A DNA stretch of 64,000 nt from Gonapodya prolifera JEL478 (lineage: Eukaryota > Monoblepharomycota > Monoblepharidomycetes > Monoblepharidales > Gonapodyaceae), in NCBI GenBank assembly GCA_001574975.1, contig KQ965732.1:124001-188000 (forward strand), written 5' to 3'. A model generated the notes under the pieces. The model made no database searches, was not told the DNA's origin, and saw only the letters and a program-made list of their open reading frames with translations. This document shows, piece after piece, positions 11,700-25,200 of this stretch (position 1 is its first letter; each line of letters begins with the position of its first letter). A program made the translations under genes and the position numbers.

Positions 11700-14600
11700 A
11701 TGAGCACTGTGCTCGATGATGACCAACCCGTTCCATCGTCGGACTACGTGTCCCTTCTTGCAACCCACGCCCAATCAGTCAGGGAAGTCCAGCGAGTGGC
11801 CCTGGAAGCGGTGGAGCGGGCAGTAATTCGCACACTTAACACGCGAGCGTGGATGAGGGGTCGTTCCACATCGCCTGCCGCCTCATCTGCTCCACGTGCG
11901 CTCACCAGGAGTAACTCGGTTACATCAGACGACTTGGCTGATAGGCTGGGACTTCGGCTCTCTCCACCCCGGATTTCAGGGTTCCAAGGACTGACGGGGC
12001 AACTGACTCCAGGAGACAGCCCAAGAGCGGATGAAGAGGACTTGTTTGATGGTCTCGCGGTGGAAAAGGACCAGGGTGATGCTCTCAAGAGGGTCATCAA
12101 TGATGACGGTGAGTTGTGGAAGAACTATGGGCAGGAAGCAAACACGTCTTTTGCAACTGCGGATCTAGCAAGAAGGAACTGATTCTTATTGACTTATTTC
12201 TCTGCTCTTCTTCCTTTTCTGTCTTGGCGCTTGGTATTACTGGCTTTCAGTGTTCGTGCTGCGTTTCCTCCGACGGCATTCATTCTCCCCACATCTCGGA
12301 ATCCAAGCTTTAATGATACACCTTCGTTATCGATTGACGTCTGCTCTCGACCTGCACGCTCTTCCGTTACCCCTGACCACCGATGGCCAACCACGATCCG
12401 TTCCTCTTCCAATCCCAATATCTCAGAAAAGCACCTCATCTGTCCTTTCTTTTCAATCGCAATCTGCAAGTGCCTTACAGGTACCACCAGTCGCATCGAC
12501 TTTTTTTCGACTCCTCCCTCCCCACGTCAGGGATCCTCAAGGACGACCTGTGGCATACTTTCTGCTTCGTGAAGCGCAGTCGCTGACGTACGACGAGCTG
12601 ACGGTGCTGTTTACGGGAATTCTAGAACTTGCTCGGAGATTTTTGAAGGATCTCAATGAGCAGACGTGGTGGGAAGTGATTGGCACCAATGCCCACCTCC
12701 GGAAAAGTGGGGATCAAATATTGGCCTCGGGCATTGGAGCTGCAGTACCGTCGAACTGGCTGTCTGAGTTTGTGTCCCCTCCAATCAATAGCGCTGGTCA
12801 TCCCGGCTCCTCCTTTTCCCAACACATCATGTCCCCACAATCTCCCGCAACATCACCTACTGCTGCCTCTTTCACCAGTGTCGGAGGATCACCGACTCAC
12901 TCTCATTCACGTACCCTGAGCCCGGAGGTCGTATCTTTGCCCAGCTCACTCGGAGACGAAGGCGACTTCTCTCGATGGAGTAGACTAAACAGGAAGGAGC
13001 GTAGGGGGGATGGCGATGACGACTCAGATGGCGGGGACTCTCTTGGAATCGACTTGTCTGATTCTGATGATGATCTCGCGGTGCTGAAGGACTCAAATGC
13101 CCATAAAGTCTCTGCATTTGCTGCGGAATCTGATATGATTGAGGTCGATGGCACTGAGGAAACGCGGGGAAGGGCCCGAACAAAGCGTCGACGAAGAGTG
13201 GCCTCGCGAGGGGAAGGAGAAAGGCGTGTATCTACTGAGGGATCCAACACTCCTGTGGAGACACCTGACGATGTTCACAGTGCTGGATCTCAGAGTCTGT
13301 CTGCAGATACTCCTATCGTCGGCACACCCGATGCAATCGAACCGCCTACCACATCTTGGCGGGGCTTCCCAATGGACTCAAATGTCGCACTGCAGTTGAC
13401 AGATGGGTTGAGTGACTCCGAAGTCGAGGATCTGGCACGTAGTATTGGGTTGATCCTGGACGACAAAACATGTTCGAGGACGCTCCCTCTCATACCGCAG
13501 TTCGCGATTGTTATTGATGTTGATGGCATCGGTGTATCGGGAATGGTGAGGACCTGTCGCTCCCCACCTTAAACGAGATGCTAAATTCACACAAAACCCT
13601 GTCTTTCCTGAAAGAATACTGCCCTCCCAACTTGTTTGCTTTCGTTTCTCCCCACTCATTTCCCTTCATTCATATCCACCGCGTACATCATCAACGCCGG
13701 GTGGGTCCAGCTAAGCCTGTGGTCCGTTTTGCGTGGCGTCCTCCCCGCAAGTGTTGCGGGAGACGCCAGGACCGGGAAGGGCAAGGTGGCGTTTGTTGAC
13801 GGAGGGTGGGAGGCATTCCGGAAAGAAATGGGATGGGAAAATGATACGGGCATGCTGGTGGACAATTGGGACGGAAGCAGTAAGTTATGTAATCGCGGCA
13901 ATCATGTGTGCTGGTCTCATTTCAGAACTCCACAGTTCCTTCCCCGGAGGAGTCACCCGTATTCCGCCACTATACCCAGCCCCTTCACCTTGTACCACCG
14001 ACCCAGTGGGAAGTTCTGGTCCGTGACCTGCGAAAACGATTGGCCACAAAGTCGACCGACGGGTTGAAGGTCGACACCGCTCAATCGTCTCTAAAAGATC
14101 ATCCAGCTATCAACCCAGCTGTGCCAAACCAACGTCTTTCATCGTTTCCGATCCCGGTCGCTGACTCTGCTCCTGGCACTGCGGAAGCGACAACTATATT
14201 TCGACAGCACTCCGTTCCCCCGCGTGTTCGCCCGCCGAGATCACGCACAACCTCCGCTTCATCCTTTCGTTCGTCTACGTCGTCGCTGTCTTCGTCCATA
14301 TCGTCGTTTCGATGGGGTGCGGGTTTTCCGCCAACTGGAACTGCATTCGCGGGAGGCGTTGCAGGATACTCTGCGCTTTCCGGAAGGGCACTTGGACTGA
14401 GTGGGAGAGCAGGCACTTTTGAAGCGCTATCGAGGCCGCTCGTGGAGCGGCGAGTTGAGGGTACAACGGCAGATGATTCCAAGCGACCGGATTTGATCCA
14501 TCTTCCAACTGTGATACCCCCACCAATGATCGTTCAAGCATCTTCTGAATCAGCCCAGCAAAACTCACACTCAAACGGCAACGGGAAACTGCAAACGCCA

Positions 14601-15179
14601 TTGTTAGATGACGAGTTGGTGCGTAGGGCTGAGGATGTTCCGACTTCAACTTCGATTCGATCCAAGGATCGCGCGAGCAAGCAGAGCACCGCATTGTCGG
14701 AGCTCATCGCCGCCGCAACCGTTTCGAATCATTCGAGAAATCTTCCGTGGGGTATTCAACTGATACGAACAATACTGCAAGCACCATTGCGGGCGTTCGA
14801 CATTCTGTACGGGAAGTACACTGGACAAGACATTGTTACTTTGAGCTTTTTAGTGGATTCGGGAAAGCGCACTGTCGGACTGGACAGGCAGAAGCGAACG
14901 GGTGCCCCCTCCGTGGCGGTCCCCTTGTCTCCGCCCGCCTTCTCCGCCCGCCATCAACTGGCATTGACCTACATTTCTCTCTTGCTCGTTCTGGTCACCA
15001 TTGTCCATCTGACAGGTTTTGTTGCTGGAGACCCGGGGGGTGAAAGGAGGATTGCAGGTGGAAAAATGACTTTGAATGGGGGCCTAATGCTGAGTGCTTG
15101 GAACGTGATGAGGCGAGGTTCGGGGAAGGGACTCTTGAGATGTGTGAAAACTGTGTCACGAGTTGTTGGATACAGCTAA
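11700..15179 (+). CDS. Sec14-like CRAL-TRIO protein with internal insertion and C-terminal membrane anchor
   Basis: Probable lipid-binding or phosphatidylinositol-transfer protein tethered to a membrane. Exons 11700-12108, 12251-13545, 13615-13879 and 13936-15179 give 1070 residues. The CRAL-TRIO N-terminal helices begin with VFVLRFLRRHSF (about residue 137). The lipid-binding fold starts at RDPQGRPVAYFLLREAQSLT (about 230), is interrupted from about 320 to 550 by a Ser/Asp/Glu-rich low-complexity block, and resumes with FAIVIDVDGIGVSG, TAYIINAGW and GKVAFVDGGWEAF, matching the usual order of CRAL-TRIO strands. A Ser-rich tail leads to a hydrophobic helix (LALTYISLLLVLVTIVHLT) about 60-80 residues before the stop, a possible tail anchor. 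The third exon's acceptor was picked because it alone restores the family motif. Substrate not predictable. Confidence 0.8.
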
Positions 15180-15382
15180 TTGGTTTGGATTGCATCGTCA
15201 CGCACTTCTTTTTGTGTACATATCTACGTCTTTTGCAAGCAATTGAGATCTATTGTCATTTCCGTGAACATGTTGTAACTTGGAATCAGTGCACCTCCGA
15301 ATTCCTAACATTCTTGTGCTTCGACACAAACCAGACCCATTAAGTGGACACATTATTACATTAAGTGGTTATGCTATTCTCT

Positions 15383-17904
15383 TTACTTGAAAAAGTTCTT
15401 CACGCTGATTGCTTCATATAACGGGGTCAAATCCATTGTCGCCAAGTGCTCGGGAAGAGCCTCTGCACGCCTTTCCAGCGGTCCAACGACAACATCACGC
15501 TGCTCCACCGTCTCCATGACCATTTTGACATTGTGCCCGTCGAGTGTTGTACCTTTGAGGTGTCCCTTCTCAACCAACCCAAGTGCCTTTGCCCAACCAA
15601 GGCGATCCACAAGGTCCGCCGCGAAGCTTTCCTCGTTTTCAATCTCGTAGTGGTTCAAGCACCGCTTGAACTTGAACTTGGCAAGCCCGGCGAAGAACGC
15701 GTCGTGCTCTTCCGACAATGCTTCCTCGAACGAGGTTACGGAGATGCCGCCGGGGACGTTGCGAAGGACCGAGAACGGGTCGGTGCAGCTCGTGCGCTTG
15801 CACAGCGCGAGGATGGACAGGAAGGCGTCTGCTCTGTTGGCAATGCGGGTGAGGAATGCGGGGAGGCGCGAGGGGTCGGTTCTGGGGGGTAGCAAGTTGT
15901 TGATCTCGTAAGGGTCGGCCCTCAAGTCGTCTACGAAAAAGCAAGGGTGTGAAGGAATGTACCATGGCGGGAATTCCAACTGCACGAGCAACTCACAAAG
16001 CTCATAGTCGCCCGAGCATCGCACGACGTATTTGAACGTGCCCGACTCGGTTTCAATCTTGACCGCCTTCCACGTGTTGTTGGGGTACCGCCGTCCGGTC
16101 AGTTCGTCGAGCGCCTCCTCCCAAAACTCAATCGGGAACACGCTCCGCTCCTTCGCTTTCGCCACAAAACCATCAAATAGAGGCAGGGGCTTTCCATCCG
16201 ATATGCGGGGCACGCCCTGTCCGGCCAGCGCCGTGAAGGTCGCGGCAAGGTCCACGTGCAGGGTGAGGTCGTTGACGACTGTGTTCATCTTGATGCCAGG
16301 CCCGCGGACAATCTGTGGTGGGGTTTGAGTGGTTATGGTCAATGCGACTAAACTCGGCTAGAAGACAGTGGCCTGCACTTACCAAGGGAACGCGGATGTC
16401 CTCTTCGTAAGGGAACTCCTTGCCCATTCCCAGACGGTGGGCACCGAGGTGGTAGCCTAAAGCCAGAGTTGAGCACGGACAAGTGACAAGGTCACATCTG
16501 CTCTACGAGGCTCACCGTTGTCCGTAGTGTAGAAAATGTAAGTGTTCTCCAGCTCTCCCGCTTCTTCCAGAAGCGTCACCACCTTGTCCACCAGCTCATC
16601 CACACCCTGCAGCGTCCGCAATCTCTGACGGTACGCTTCGTCCAGCCGATCAATGTCATGGTCCGACAGCAGGGGGATGTCGAGCATCCAAAGCGGCTTC
16701 TTGGAGAAATCGGGCTCTGCAACAGGTTCTCGGTATATTGGGCGCCGACTCGAAAGCGAAACAGTGTGACGCGGACGTACCGTTGAAGTTTGGTGTTCGC
16801 GGGACAGTCACGTTGGGGAACAGGTGGGCGTGGCGGGGCAGCGGGACGGGGGCGGAGACTTTGATGGCGTTCGGGTCTGTGAAGTTGAGCGCCGACACTT
16901 TAATCGTGGTGTGGCAAGCTGCCGGCGCGGTGTAGATGAAGAAGGGTTGGTCCTTCTTTTTCAAAGCCGTCTTGAGGAACGACTCCGTCTTCTCGATAAT
17001 GACGTCCGATTGGTGCGCGCCCCAGTATATCCGGGGCCAGCCTCCGTCGAGACTGAACACGGGGAAGAGATAGTCGAAGGTCCATCTGAGGGAAAGCGGT
17101 GGGGTTATGTTGAGCGGGTGATGTGTCTCCAGGCGAAGCAACAAACTCACGGCCATATCAACCCGTCGAACACGTCCCATCCTTTCGGCACGGTTTTGTA
17201 GTTGGTCAAGGCGTACTCCACGACGAATTTGCCTGTTTGGGACACGAGGTGACGGTCAACATGACTAAGCGCGTAATCCGGGTGTGAGCGGGATATGTAC
17301 CAGTGAAGAAGGTCTGGTAGCCCGCCTTTTTGAGCCACAAGGGAAGGTAGTCGTTATCGAGATTGTCCTTTCGGAACTTGGTGTACCCGCCGTGGGGAGG
17401 GAAAACGTCGGTCAAGTTGTGGTTGTCTTGTGGTCAGAGTGAAAAGGACGAGTTTAGTGAGAACCACAATAACAAGAGAGCCTGTCAATCTACTCACGGA
17501 CAAACTGGGATCGCAACACCGACGTTCGTGAGGGACAGCAGACCGGCGTTGTGACGTGGTGATTGACAAAGTTGGCACCCTTTTGCACGAGGTGCTTTTG
17601 AGTGAGGGGCATGTATTCGAGCGAGTCGTACAAGGCATCCTGGAGTGTTGCAGAACAGGGTTACAATTGGTGGAGTCAAAGAGGTTGCCGAATTTTGATT
17701 CCGACAACGTACTTGGTCATCGGTGATGATGAAGATGATATTGGGAAGCTTTTCGGATGGTGGCTTCACGCTGACTTTGTCGAACCACGAGTGGAAGTGG
17801 AAGCTGAACAAGAGCAGCGCGATTGCAACCAGAGCAAATCGTCGAACCGCAGGTCGAAAGAAATCGTCACGAGGAACGATGTCCCCGGCGTGCTTGGATG
17901 CCAT
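15383..17904 (-). CDS. Arylsulfatase / glucosamine-6-sulfatase-like enzyme
   Basis: Hydrolyses sulfate esters; likely works in the secretory pathway or outside the cell. Eight exons (minus): 17904-17713, 17639-17498, 17426-17301, 17232-17151, 17085-16781, 16716-16516, 16456-16383 and 16312-15383, 683 residues. An N-terminal hydrophobic stretch (FALVAIALLLFSFHFHSW) is a signal anchor. Metal-binding NIIFIITDDQ is followed by TTPVCCPSRTS, the sulfatase signature whose first Cys is converted to formylglycine. Then come HNHNLTDVFPPHGGY, KKAGYQTFFTGK, PPFFIY-type strand QPFFIYTAPAACH, TYIFYTTDNGYHLGAHR and IVRGPGIK, all in family order and close to fungal arylsulfatases and animal N-acetylglucosamine-6-sulfatase. 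The roughly 150-residue C-terminal part is less conserved. Activity requires a formylglycine-generating enzyme, not seen here. Confidence 0.92.
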
Positions 17905-18259
17905 CGGGACGACGAGAAGGGAAATGGAAGAAACAGGAGATGCCCTTGAGCGAATGATAAAATAATGGCATTGATATCATCATCCCAAGGTTTTGCCGGG
18001 GACTTCTTGCACCATCACACCACGGACACTTCCGGGGGCCGGGCCGGGGACAGGGGAAAGTGTAAATGGGCAGGCAGCCGGGAAGCGCATCAATCGCTGT
18101 GCTGATTTCACACGGAAGCAGAGGCTGTGGGATGGCGAGTGTTGAAGCGCTGTGGCCTCCAATGCCCGCTTGCGGTGAATTGAGGTTGCGCCGATTCCCG
18201 CTCCTGGCCATAAGAAAACCAACTCTCGCCCACAACACACACTCAAACGCACGACCGCC
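17905..18259. promoter_or_regulatory. Divergent spacer between sulfatase and ASCH gene
   Basis: The 355-base gap between two divergent start codons contains no convincing gene. It should carry both promoters. No specific site was identified. Confidence 0.35.
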
Positions 18260-18682
18260 ATGTGGGGCACGATCGATGGATTGCGCGTCATCGAAGTTGG
18301 CTCAACCGGACAGTTCCGCGACGAGCTGAACGCTCTTATCCTTGAGGGCAAAAAGACGGCAACCGCCGGTCTCTACGCCCTGGACTACGAGACAGAATGC
18401 GAGGCCGTGGAAACGGTCGGCGAGCGTCTCGCTCTCGTCGACAACGACAAGAAGAAGATCGCAGTGATTGAAATAACCCGCGTGGAGCGACTCTCATTCG
18501 ATCAAGTCTCGTGGGAGTTCGCGGAGGCGGAAGGAGAAGGTTTCACCGACATTGTGGACTGGCGCAACCAGCACCGCGGCTTCTGGTCCCGTTGCGGTCA
18601 CAACGTAACACCGGACTCGCAGATAGTCTGCCTGTGGTTTAAGGTCGTAGAGCGTACTGCCTCCAAGGGGGCAGAGAATTGA
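18260..18682 (+). CDS. ASCH-domain protein, single exon
   Basis: A 140-residue protein that is almost entirely an ASCH domain, a PUA-like fold thought to bind RNA or modified nucleosides. The N-terminal half has the pattern LEGKKTATAGLYALDYE, followed by GERLALVDNDKKKIAVIEIT and VERLSFDQVSWEFAEAEGEG. It ends with DWRNQHRGFW and a final strand IVCLWFKVVE. This is the layout of bacterial stand-alone ASCH proteins of similar length. It is one of only two complete genes here without an intron, while most neighbours have four or more. The start is the only in-frame ATG before the conserved region. Function in the cell is unknown; an origin by transfer from bacteria is possible but unproven. Confidence 0.87.
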   Translation: MWGTIDGLRVIEVGSTGQFRDELNALILEGKKTATAGLYALDYETECEAVETVGERLALVDNDKKKIAVIEITRVERLSFDQVSWEFAEAEGEGFTDIVDWRNQHRGFWSRCGHNVTPDSQIVCLWFKVVERTASKGAEN

Positions 18683-19297
18683 ATCCAATGACCCAGTGAC
18701 AGTGGACAGTGGGCCAAATAGATATCCGAGCGGTGCTTGGCGTTGGACATTCAAAACGGTGGACGATGTTAACTCGTTCTAGCATATGGCGCAAGAAGTA
18801 GCCCCTCTATTCTCCTACCCAGTTTTGTTTTGCAGTTTGTCTCTCAAATGAACAAAAGCCTTTTTCCAACCTCGCTGAGCTTTTTCGTTGTCTTCGCCTT
18901 CCCTTCGGTGTGGTGGCTTTGTGGCAAATCGCTGGTGAACATTGGAAAGAGGAGCTCTCACTCGATCAACCTTGTGTGCACAGTAATTCTTCAGTTGAGG
19001 GATGGATGGAGGCTGAAGGCAAATGTGCGATCTGGTTTGTCTGGCTAGACTCTTGCCCCTGTGCGTCAAGCGTCGCGGGAAAAATCGACCCTCACCACGC
19101 CTCCGCAGACTTGAAAACCCCAAACTTCGACCCTATAAACAGTATCAGTACGATATTGCATATCATGAAAATTAATATTGTGGCATTTTGCATTTCTACA
19201 GAGTTGGGGTATTCTTATCTCAGTGACGTCAGACTTGGAAACATAATATAACAAGGCACATGCAAAATGCAATCGTCAATAAATATTGCCCGCATTA
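18683..19297. other. Convergent intergenic region, no gene seen
   Basis: About 615 bases between the stop codons of the ASCH gene and the calcium-channel gene. Short ORFs occur on both strands but lack any family signature or splice pattern. An AT-richer patch at about 19130-19290 probably includes 3' ends and polyadenylation signals (AATAAA occurs near 19278). Confidence 0.45.
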
Positions 19298-22200
19298 TCA
19301 TTGTTCCGGATAAACTGTATTCGACTTCTTTCTGATGTCCATCACCGACAATCTCTTGTGAAGGGCCTCAGAGACACGCATGAACACCGACCCTCGCCGT
19401 TCCTCTGATCCCGATCCCGCAAGAATTGATCTCCGAGAGTTGTCGTCGCTCGACGAAGTCCCTGGTGGCAAAGGTTTCTTTCGGGCGCGAGCCTCCTTCA
19501 CGAGGAAGCTCTCGCGTCTTCGTTGTCTCAGCCCTCGCCACACCCGCTGTGCTGTCAGGACTGCAAACGCTGTGCGGAAGTCGTGCGTGTCGTGTCGTCC
19601 CACTCGCTCAGCGGCGTCCCGTAGGACTCCTAGGTGGCGCCGAAGCTTGCGATTCCCTGTCGGGAGCGAAACTCCCCACTAAAAGAAATCTCATTGGTTG
19701 CTGCTCACACAGGTGAACCGAACCGAGCTCTCACTCACCCAATATAAGAGCAGACACGAAAGAACAGAAAGATATTTCACACGATTTTTCTCAACGTGAA
19801 GGTCCGCGAAGAGTACTTGGATCGGTGGTTTCTTGGCGTTCTGCATCCATTCATGCCGTGTCGTCACTTCAATCTGATTGTAAAACAGCACAATATCCGA
19901 AAATGCGATATGCCCATGGCCATCCGGATCAAATCGGGACCAAGTCAATGCAAGGTTTTCGATCAAACTTTCGACCTCTTCTATCTGGTCGAAATCATCC
20001 AAAAAATCTCCAAATGAGGACATGGTGATTGCCACGAAGCTGTTGACCAGAATCCAATTCATAATGACTTGGAGCAGAAGAAAAAACACGGGTGCCCAAG
20101 GTACCCCGCAAGTCCCGTTGGCGTAAGAGCAAAGTGGGGCAGCTGCGTTGTCCCCTGGCTCGAGCATACAATCTTTCATTATACCGGGCCAGTTCTCCCC
20201 TGAAAAGGGGAGGGTTAACTACGAAGGGCCACACAACCATATCATGGAAGATAGAAAACATACCCGTGGACAATACGTAGACGAGAAGCAAAGAATTTGA
20301 GAATGTGGAGAACGAAACATGTCCTCCCAAGTACGACGTTGCAGACTCATTGATTTGCCCAAAGATATGGTTCCCAATAACAGCAAACACAAACAAAACG
20401 AGAAACTGAATAACAAGAACATTGAGAAGCTGGGCGATATTGAAAGCAACGGCCATGACTAATGCACGAAGGGCTTTGAAGTAGCGGAAAATCTTGACAG
20501 TCCTTAGAATCCGCAGGAGCCTCAGTGCTGAATAAGAGACAATTAATTCAGAAAGGCAGGAATGATACGATGGACAAATGAAGAGTCTCACCAGAAAGAA
20601 TGGATGCTCCAGCTGTCCAGAAGTTTGCTGCCAAGTCAACAATAGCAAACACGACAATAACCAAGTTCAATAAATTCCAGTTATTGCTTGCGAACGAAGG
20701 CCACCCCATAGCGTAAAGCATTAAGGCGCTTTCGAAGGCATAGTAAATCACACAGAGGATCTCCAACCCGTATCGGAGCTGGCCTAGCCAAAGAGGTTCT
20801 CCGTGAAACGTGGTGGCCATCCTCACGACGTCAAACAAGATGACACAGAAAGTGATGTTTTCCAAAGTTTTAGAGGTGAGAGCAAACTCTTGAACTCTTG
20901 CGTGGAACGAATTATAAGGCTGGATGGGACGACGAATTGGTCTATGCACAAGAAGGATATTTAAAAATGAAATAGCTTTCTTCTGGCCATCTGATAAGTA
21001 TTGGATGCCTTTGAGGATTTCTGTGTTGCGCTGAAGGTTATCGAACACTAATCCGGTGATGACTGATAGGAAGAACCTGTTTGATCAGACAGGATAAGCG
21101 ACTTTGCGGGATAAATCACAATCAACGAAGCACTCCGTACCAATTTCCGAGGATCTCAGTGATGACCCAGAACAAAGCGTTACTGGGAAGTGTATCTCGA
21201 ACCGGCTGCATATCGATACCGGTGCTATCCATATATCTATTGGCATCATCAGGCCAACCTGGATGCGGTAATGAGTTGTGGAGAGTGGCGTTTCAAAAAT
21301 TCTCTGTACCAACCCTCTTGCATCGTAATGACGACAACGGACAACAAAGATTGAAAGAAGTTATCGTAAGGCAATCTGTATTGCTGCCACCGGCGAGGAG
21401 AAGTTTGGTTTGTTGAAGAATCTGTCCAATTCCCAATGCAGCCCGCTTTCCCAACGACACTCGGATCGTTACACTGCCAACCTAAAAGGAGAATTCGCCC
21501 TTCCATAACAGACATATGACATTTGACGAAAGCTCACCAAGACCAACAAAAAGTGATAACCCGAGGATTGCAAATATGAATATGAATAACACGTATGGGA
21601 TCGCTGCACTGTATAGAGCAGGAATGGTCTTCCATATTGCCATAGTGACAATTCTCAAACCTTCGTGCTGTGAGATGGAAGATTTTCACTTTATTTCTCA
21701 AACAACGAGACAAAAGGGATGGCTGACATACCATTTTAACGAGCCTCAGTACCCGCACGAGTCGTAAGACACGAAGAACTTTAAGCTGTGCACCAGCCGG
21801 AGTAATGGCAGCGACGGATATCACTATGAGCAAAACATCCACCCAATTAAGAGGTTCCTTCAGGTATGCACTTGGGCCGAAGAGCAATCCTATTTGGGGT
21901 GACGGAAACTGAATCAGTAGATCTAGAGAGAGCATCGGCATTACCCACCATCGGCAATTCCCATCATGCATAGCTCGACAATGAAAGCTGGAGGCAGTAC
22001 AATTTGTTCAATCACATCTTTGAGCATGTAGCAAAAGGGAAGGTCAATAACGCACCAATTGCGAATAAGATATCGGCGACACGAAGGACGCCTGCGAGTG
22101 TACTGGTAGGGCTTAAGCTGGGTTCGTCGAGCGCAAGCGCAATGCAAGAAATGACAATGAGAAAGAGAAAAACAGATGTCCAATAACGATGGTGTACGAG

Positions 22201-25200
22201 GTGTGCGATGGCACGTCTCATGCGATTTGTTTCCCAGTTAACGATGAGATCGTGCAGTTTCATGGGGATCCACCACGGGATTTCGTGGGATACGCGAGCG
22301 GCCATGAGTGATGTGTCAGTTGATCGCAAGCTGGTCTGACTGGTGTATATTGAACCAAGTGATGACGCCCTGTCGGATGCAGACACGCTGTGCAAGCTTA
22401 AGGTTTCAGGAAGCTGGTGATTGCTCGCGCCAAAGTCAGAAGCATGTCCTGGGGAGGGTGCGTCATTGGTTTCTTGTTTTTCGTAGGCTGTGCTAGTTTT
22501 GTCGATTGTGAAGTGACCACTGCCTCCACTCTGAAATCGAGTCTGCTTTTCGTCATCCTGGAAGCCGGGGGCTCGCTGTTCTTTTTCGGCCGGAGAGGGT
22601 TCAACGGACTGCATCCTCACTTTCTTGGCAGCAAGCAACGTCTGAAGACGGGCGACAGCCTGGACTCCAAGAGCCGGAGCCTTCGCTTTGGCTCGCTTCT
22701 TCATTTCCTCCGCTAGTTCGTCTTGGAATGCGGAAATGATGATGCCTAAAAGCTGAACACAAGATTTTCGAAAGTCATGCAAGCGGAGAAAAGACGGCAT
22801 TCGAACCATCTGGGAAATAATATAGGCACCAATCACCACGTTCAGCACGCAAAAGAGTGCCGCAACCATTCCTCGAGCTCGAGTAACCGAGACCTCTAGA
22901 CAAACATTGACGTCAATGCTCAAACGTTCACAACCTACCAAAACACATAGCTACCAATATTGTTCCAATTTTCGGTTGTGAACATGTCCACAACACTAAG
23001 CATCGACCAACCGAGGCTGTCAAAATGATAGCGTGGCAGACCATCTGAAAAATTCATTTGATTGGAGAACAACTGTATTCCCAGGATAGCAAATGTCACC
23101 ATAAGCAGAACCCACTATTTGCACTGTTAGAAAAGCAACTACCTCACTGAAAACAGTGTGAATTCATACCAGACATAAAAGTGGCCGCAATAGTGGCATC
23201 GAACGGGAGACAACTTTCATCAAACGCGTCAATTGCGGAGAAAATTTTGAGATTCTCAAGATCCTGAAAGCACGTAGTACTCGAAGTGAGGTGACTCCAC
23301 TATTGCCCGCAATAACAAATATGTCCAATACTCCATATACTGTAAACACGAAATCCATGATGTTCCATATGGAACGCACGTAATTTCGAGGACCCTTTTC
23401 CGTGAACGTTCAATGCACTATCAGCCGGAGGTGAGAGGAAGAAAGGCTTACCACTCCAACAAGTTTCGCAACCATTTCAACAGCAAAAACATAGGTGCAC
23501 GCTTGATTTAGGTTCTCCAGACCATTGTCCCAGGCTTCGCTGGCGTCCTACAGATTGAAGAGGGATCATTTCGTGCAAGTTTTTAGCTCACAGCAAGATG
23601 CACTTGCCTTCATGATAAGTGCAAGCTCAAGTGCAGAAACAAATGTCACACCAAGCATCAGCTTTTCAGCCCACGGATGGCATACGATCTTCGCTATCTT
23701 TCTCCGGAAGCGAAGCCAGGTATGCTCTCCTGTTTGCAATGCCAATTCTGACCTGCTCATCTGTGTTTGATTCGTATCGAGACCGGTAGCAGAGAGGTTT
23801 TTGGCAATGGCCACATCAATTGAGCCACCCGACATTCCCGACTCGACCGACGAGACGGATCTCGCGTCGTCATCGATGGAAAAACCGGAAGCTGCCCGGG
23901 TTATGACAGTGGGCACCACTCGCTTTGCTTTGTAAGCTTTATCCCACTCGTCTGCTTTTTCGCTAATTGACGAGGATACCACGGAGACAAGAGATCCAAC
24001 CTTAGGAAACACGAGGAAAATCACCAACCATGTTAAAAGTGCCCAAGCGCCACTCACGATTATTTGCAGCCCGATGATGACAACAGCTATAAAATATATG
24101 AACGCAAACGGGGTAGTGGCATCCATAGCAAGAAACATGTTGACGGACCAGCCTTCCGTGGTAAGCACCTGGAAAATCGTGAGAAAAGCGGCAAATATAT
24201 TGTCGAAACTGGGCAAATGTGAATACATAAGTGCCACCAATGTATGACAGCGAAGGCATATACTTACCTAACAGTCCCATACACAGGGTTTTCAAACCCA
24301 TCCTGGCAGCTCGTACCAGTAGGACACTGATACCCCCAATTTGGGTCGATCGAGCATGTTTGGTCCTTCATCGACGTATCCACCAGTCCTGTCACGGAAT
24401 TTACGCATCTCCGTCTCAGCTGCCCTCCCCATACGTTCTGTAAATGAAAGAGCAAATCTTTACATGGGATGAATGCTCTCGACGGACAACGACTCACCAC
24501 ACCAATTATGCCAAACGTAACAAAAAAGTATGCAGCAATCACAGTGACATCCCGAAGAAAAGGTAAAGCGTCGGCTAAGCCATCAAGAATGACCGGCATA
24601 TGATTCAATCCACTGTAATCGAAGAACCGTGTTAGTTACAACGTTTGACCGGTCTCTCGGATGTATACATACGGAATTCGATGCACGTTTCTCAACAACA
24701 ACAGTGCCCTCAACCCAGTCAAGTCCATAGACCCTGGAACTAAGCTCGCAATGCTCAGTGCAACTGTGACGGTTTCAAACCATCCCAACCAAGAGGTGAA
24801 CATCTCTCGTGGACCTTTCGCAAGTAACGCGGCAATATAGTCGAGAATGAAGTACGTTGAAAATGCGATGTCGATAGTTTCAATCGATTCAATAAACAGG
24901 GCGTAGGTTGATCCGGCAGGCTGAGGCACCCGCGTGTATGCTGCAAGTATTGCGGCGTTTGCTGCCACTGCGAGCAATTGAAGGTAGCCGTATGTCGGCG
25001 ACTGGAGAAATCCACGAAGTATGAATCTTGCTCGGAGAGCTGCAGTGAACGTTGTAGTTTCACCAAACGGTAGTGAACGAGAAATGAGTTTTCCATTTGA
25101 TGTGTGTTGTTGTTGTAGCACTGATCCTTCAGAGTTTTCATCTTTCTGGTGCAGCGACAATTCAGGCATTTGACTTTGTGTGAAATATTCTGTTGATCTC

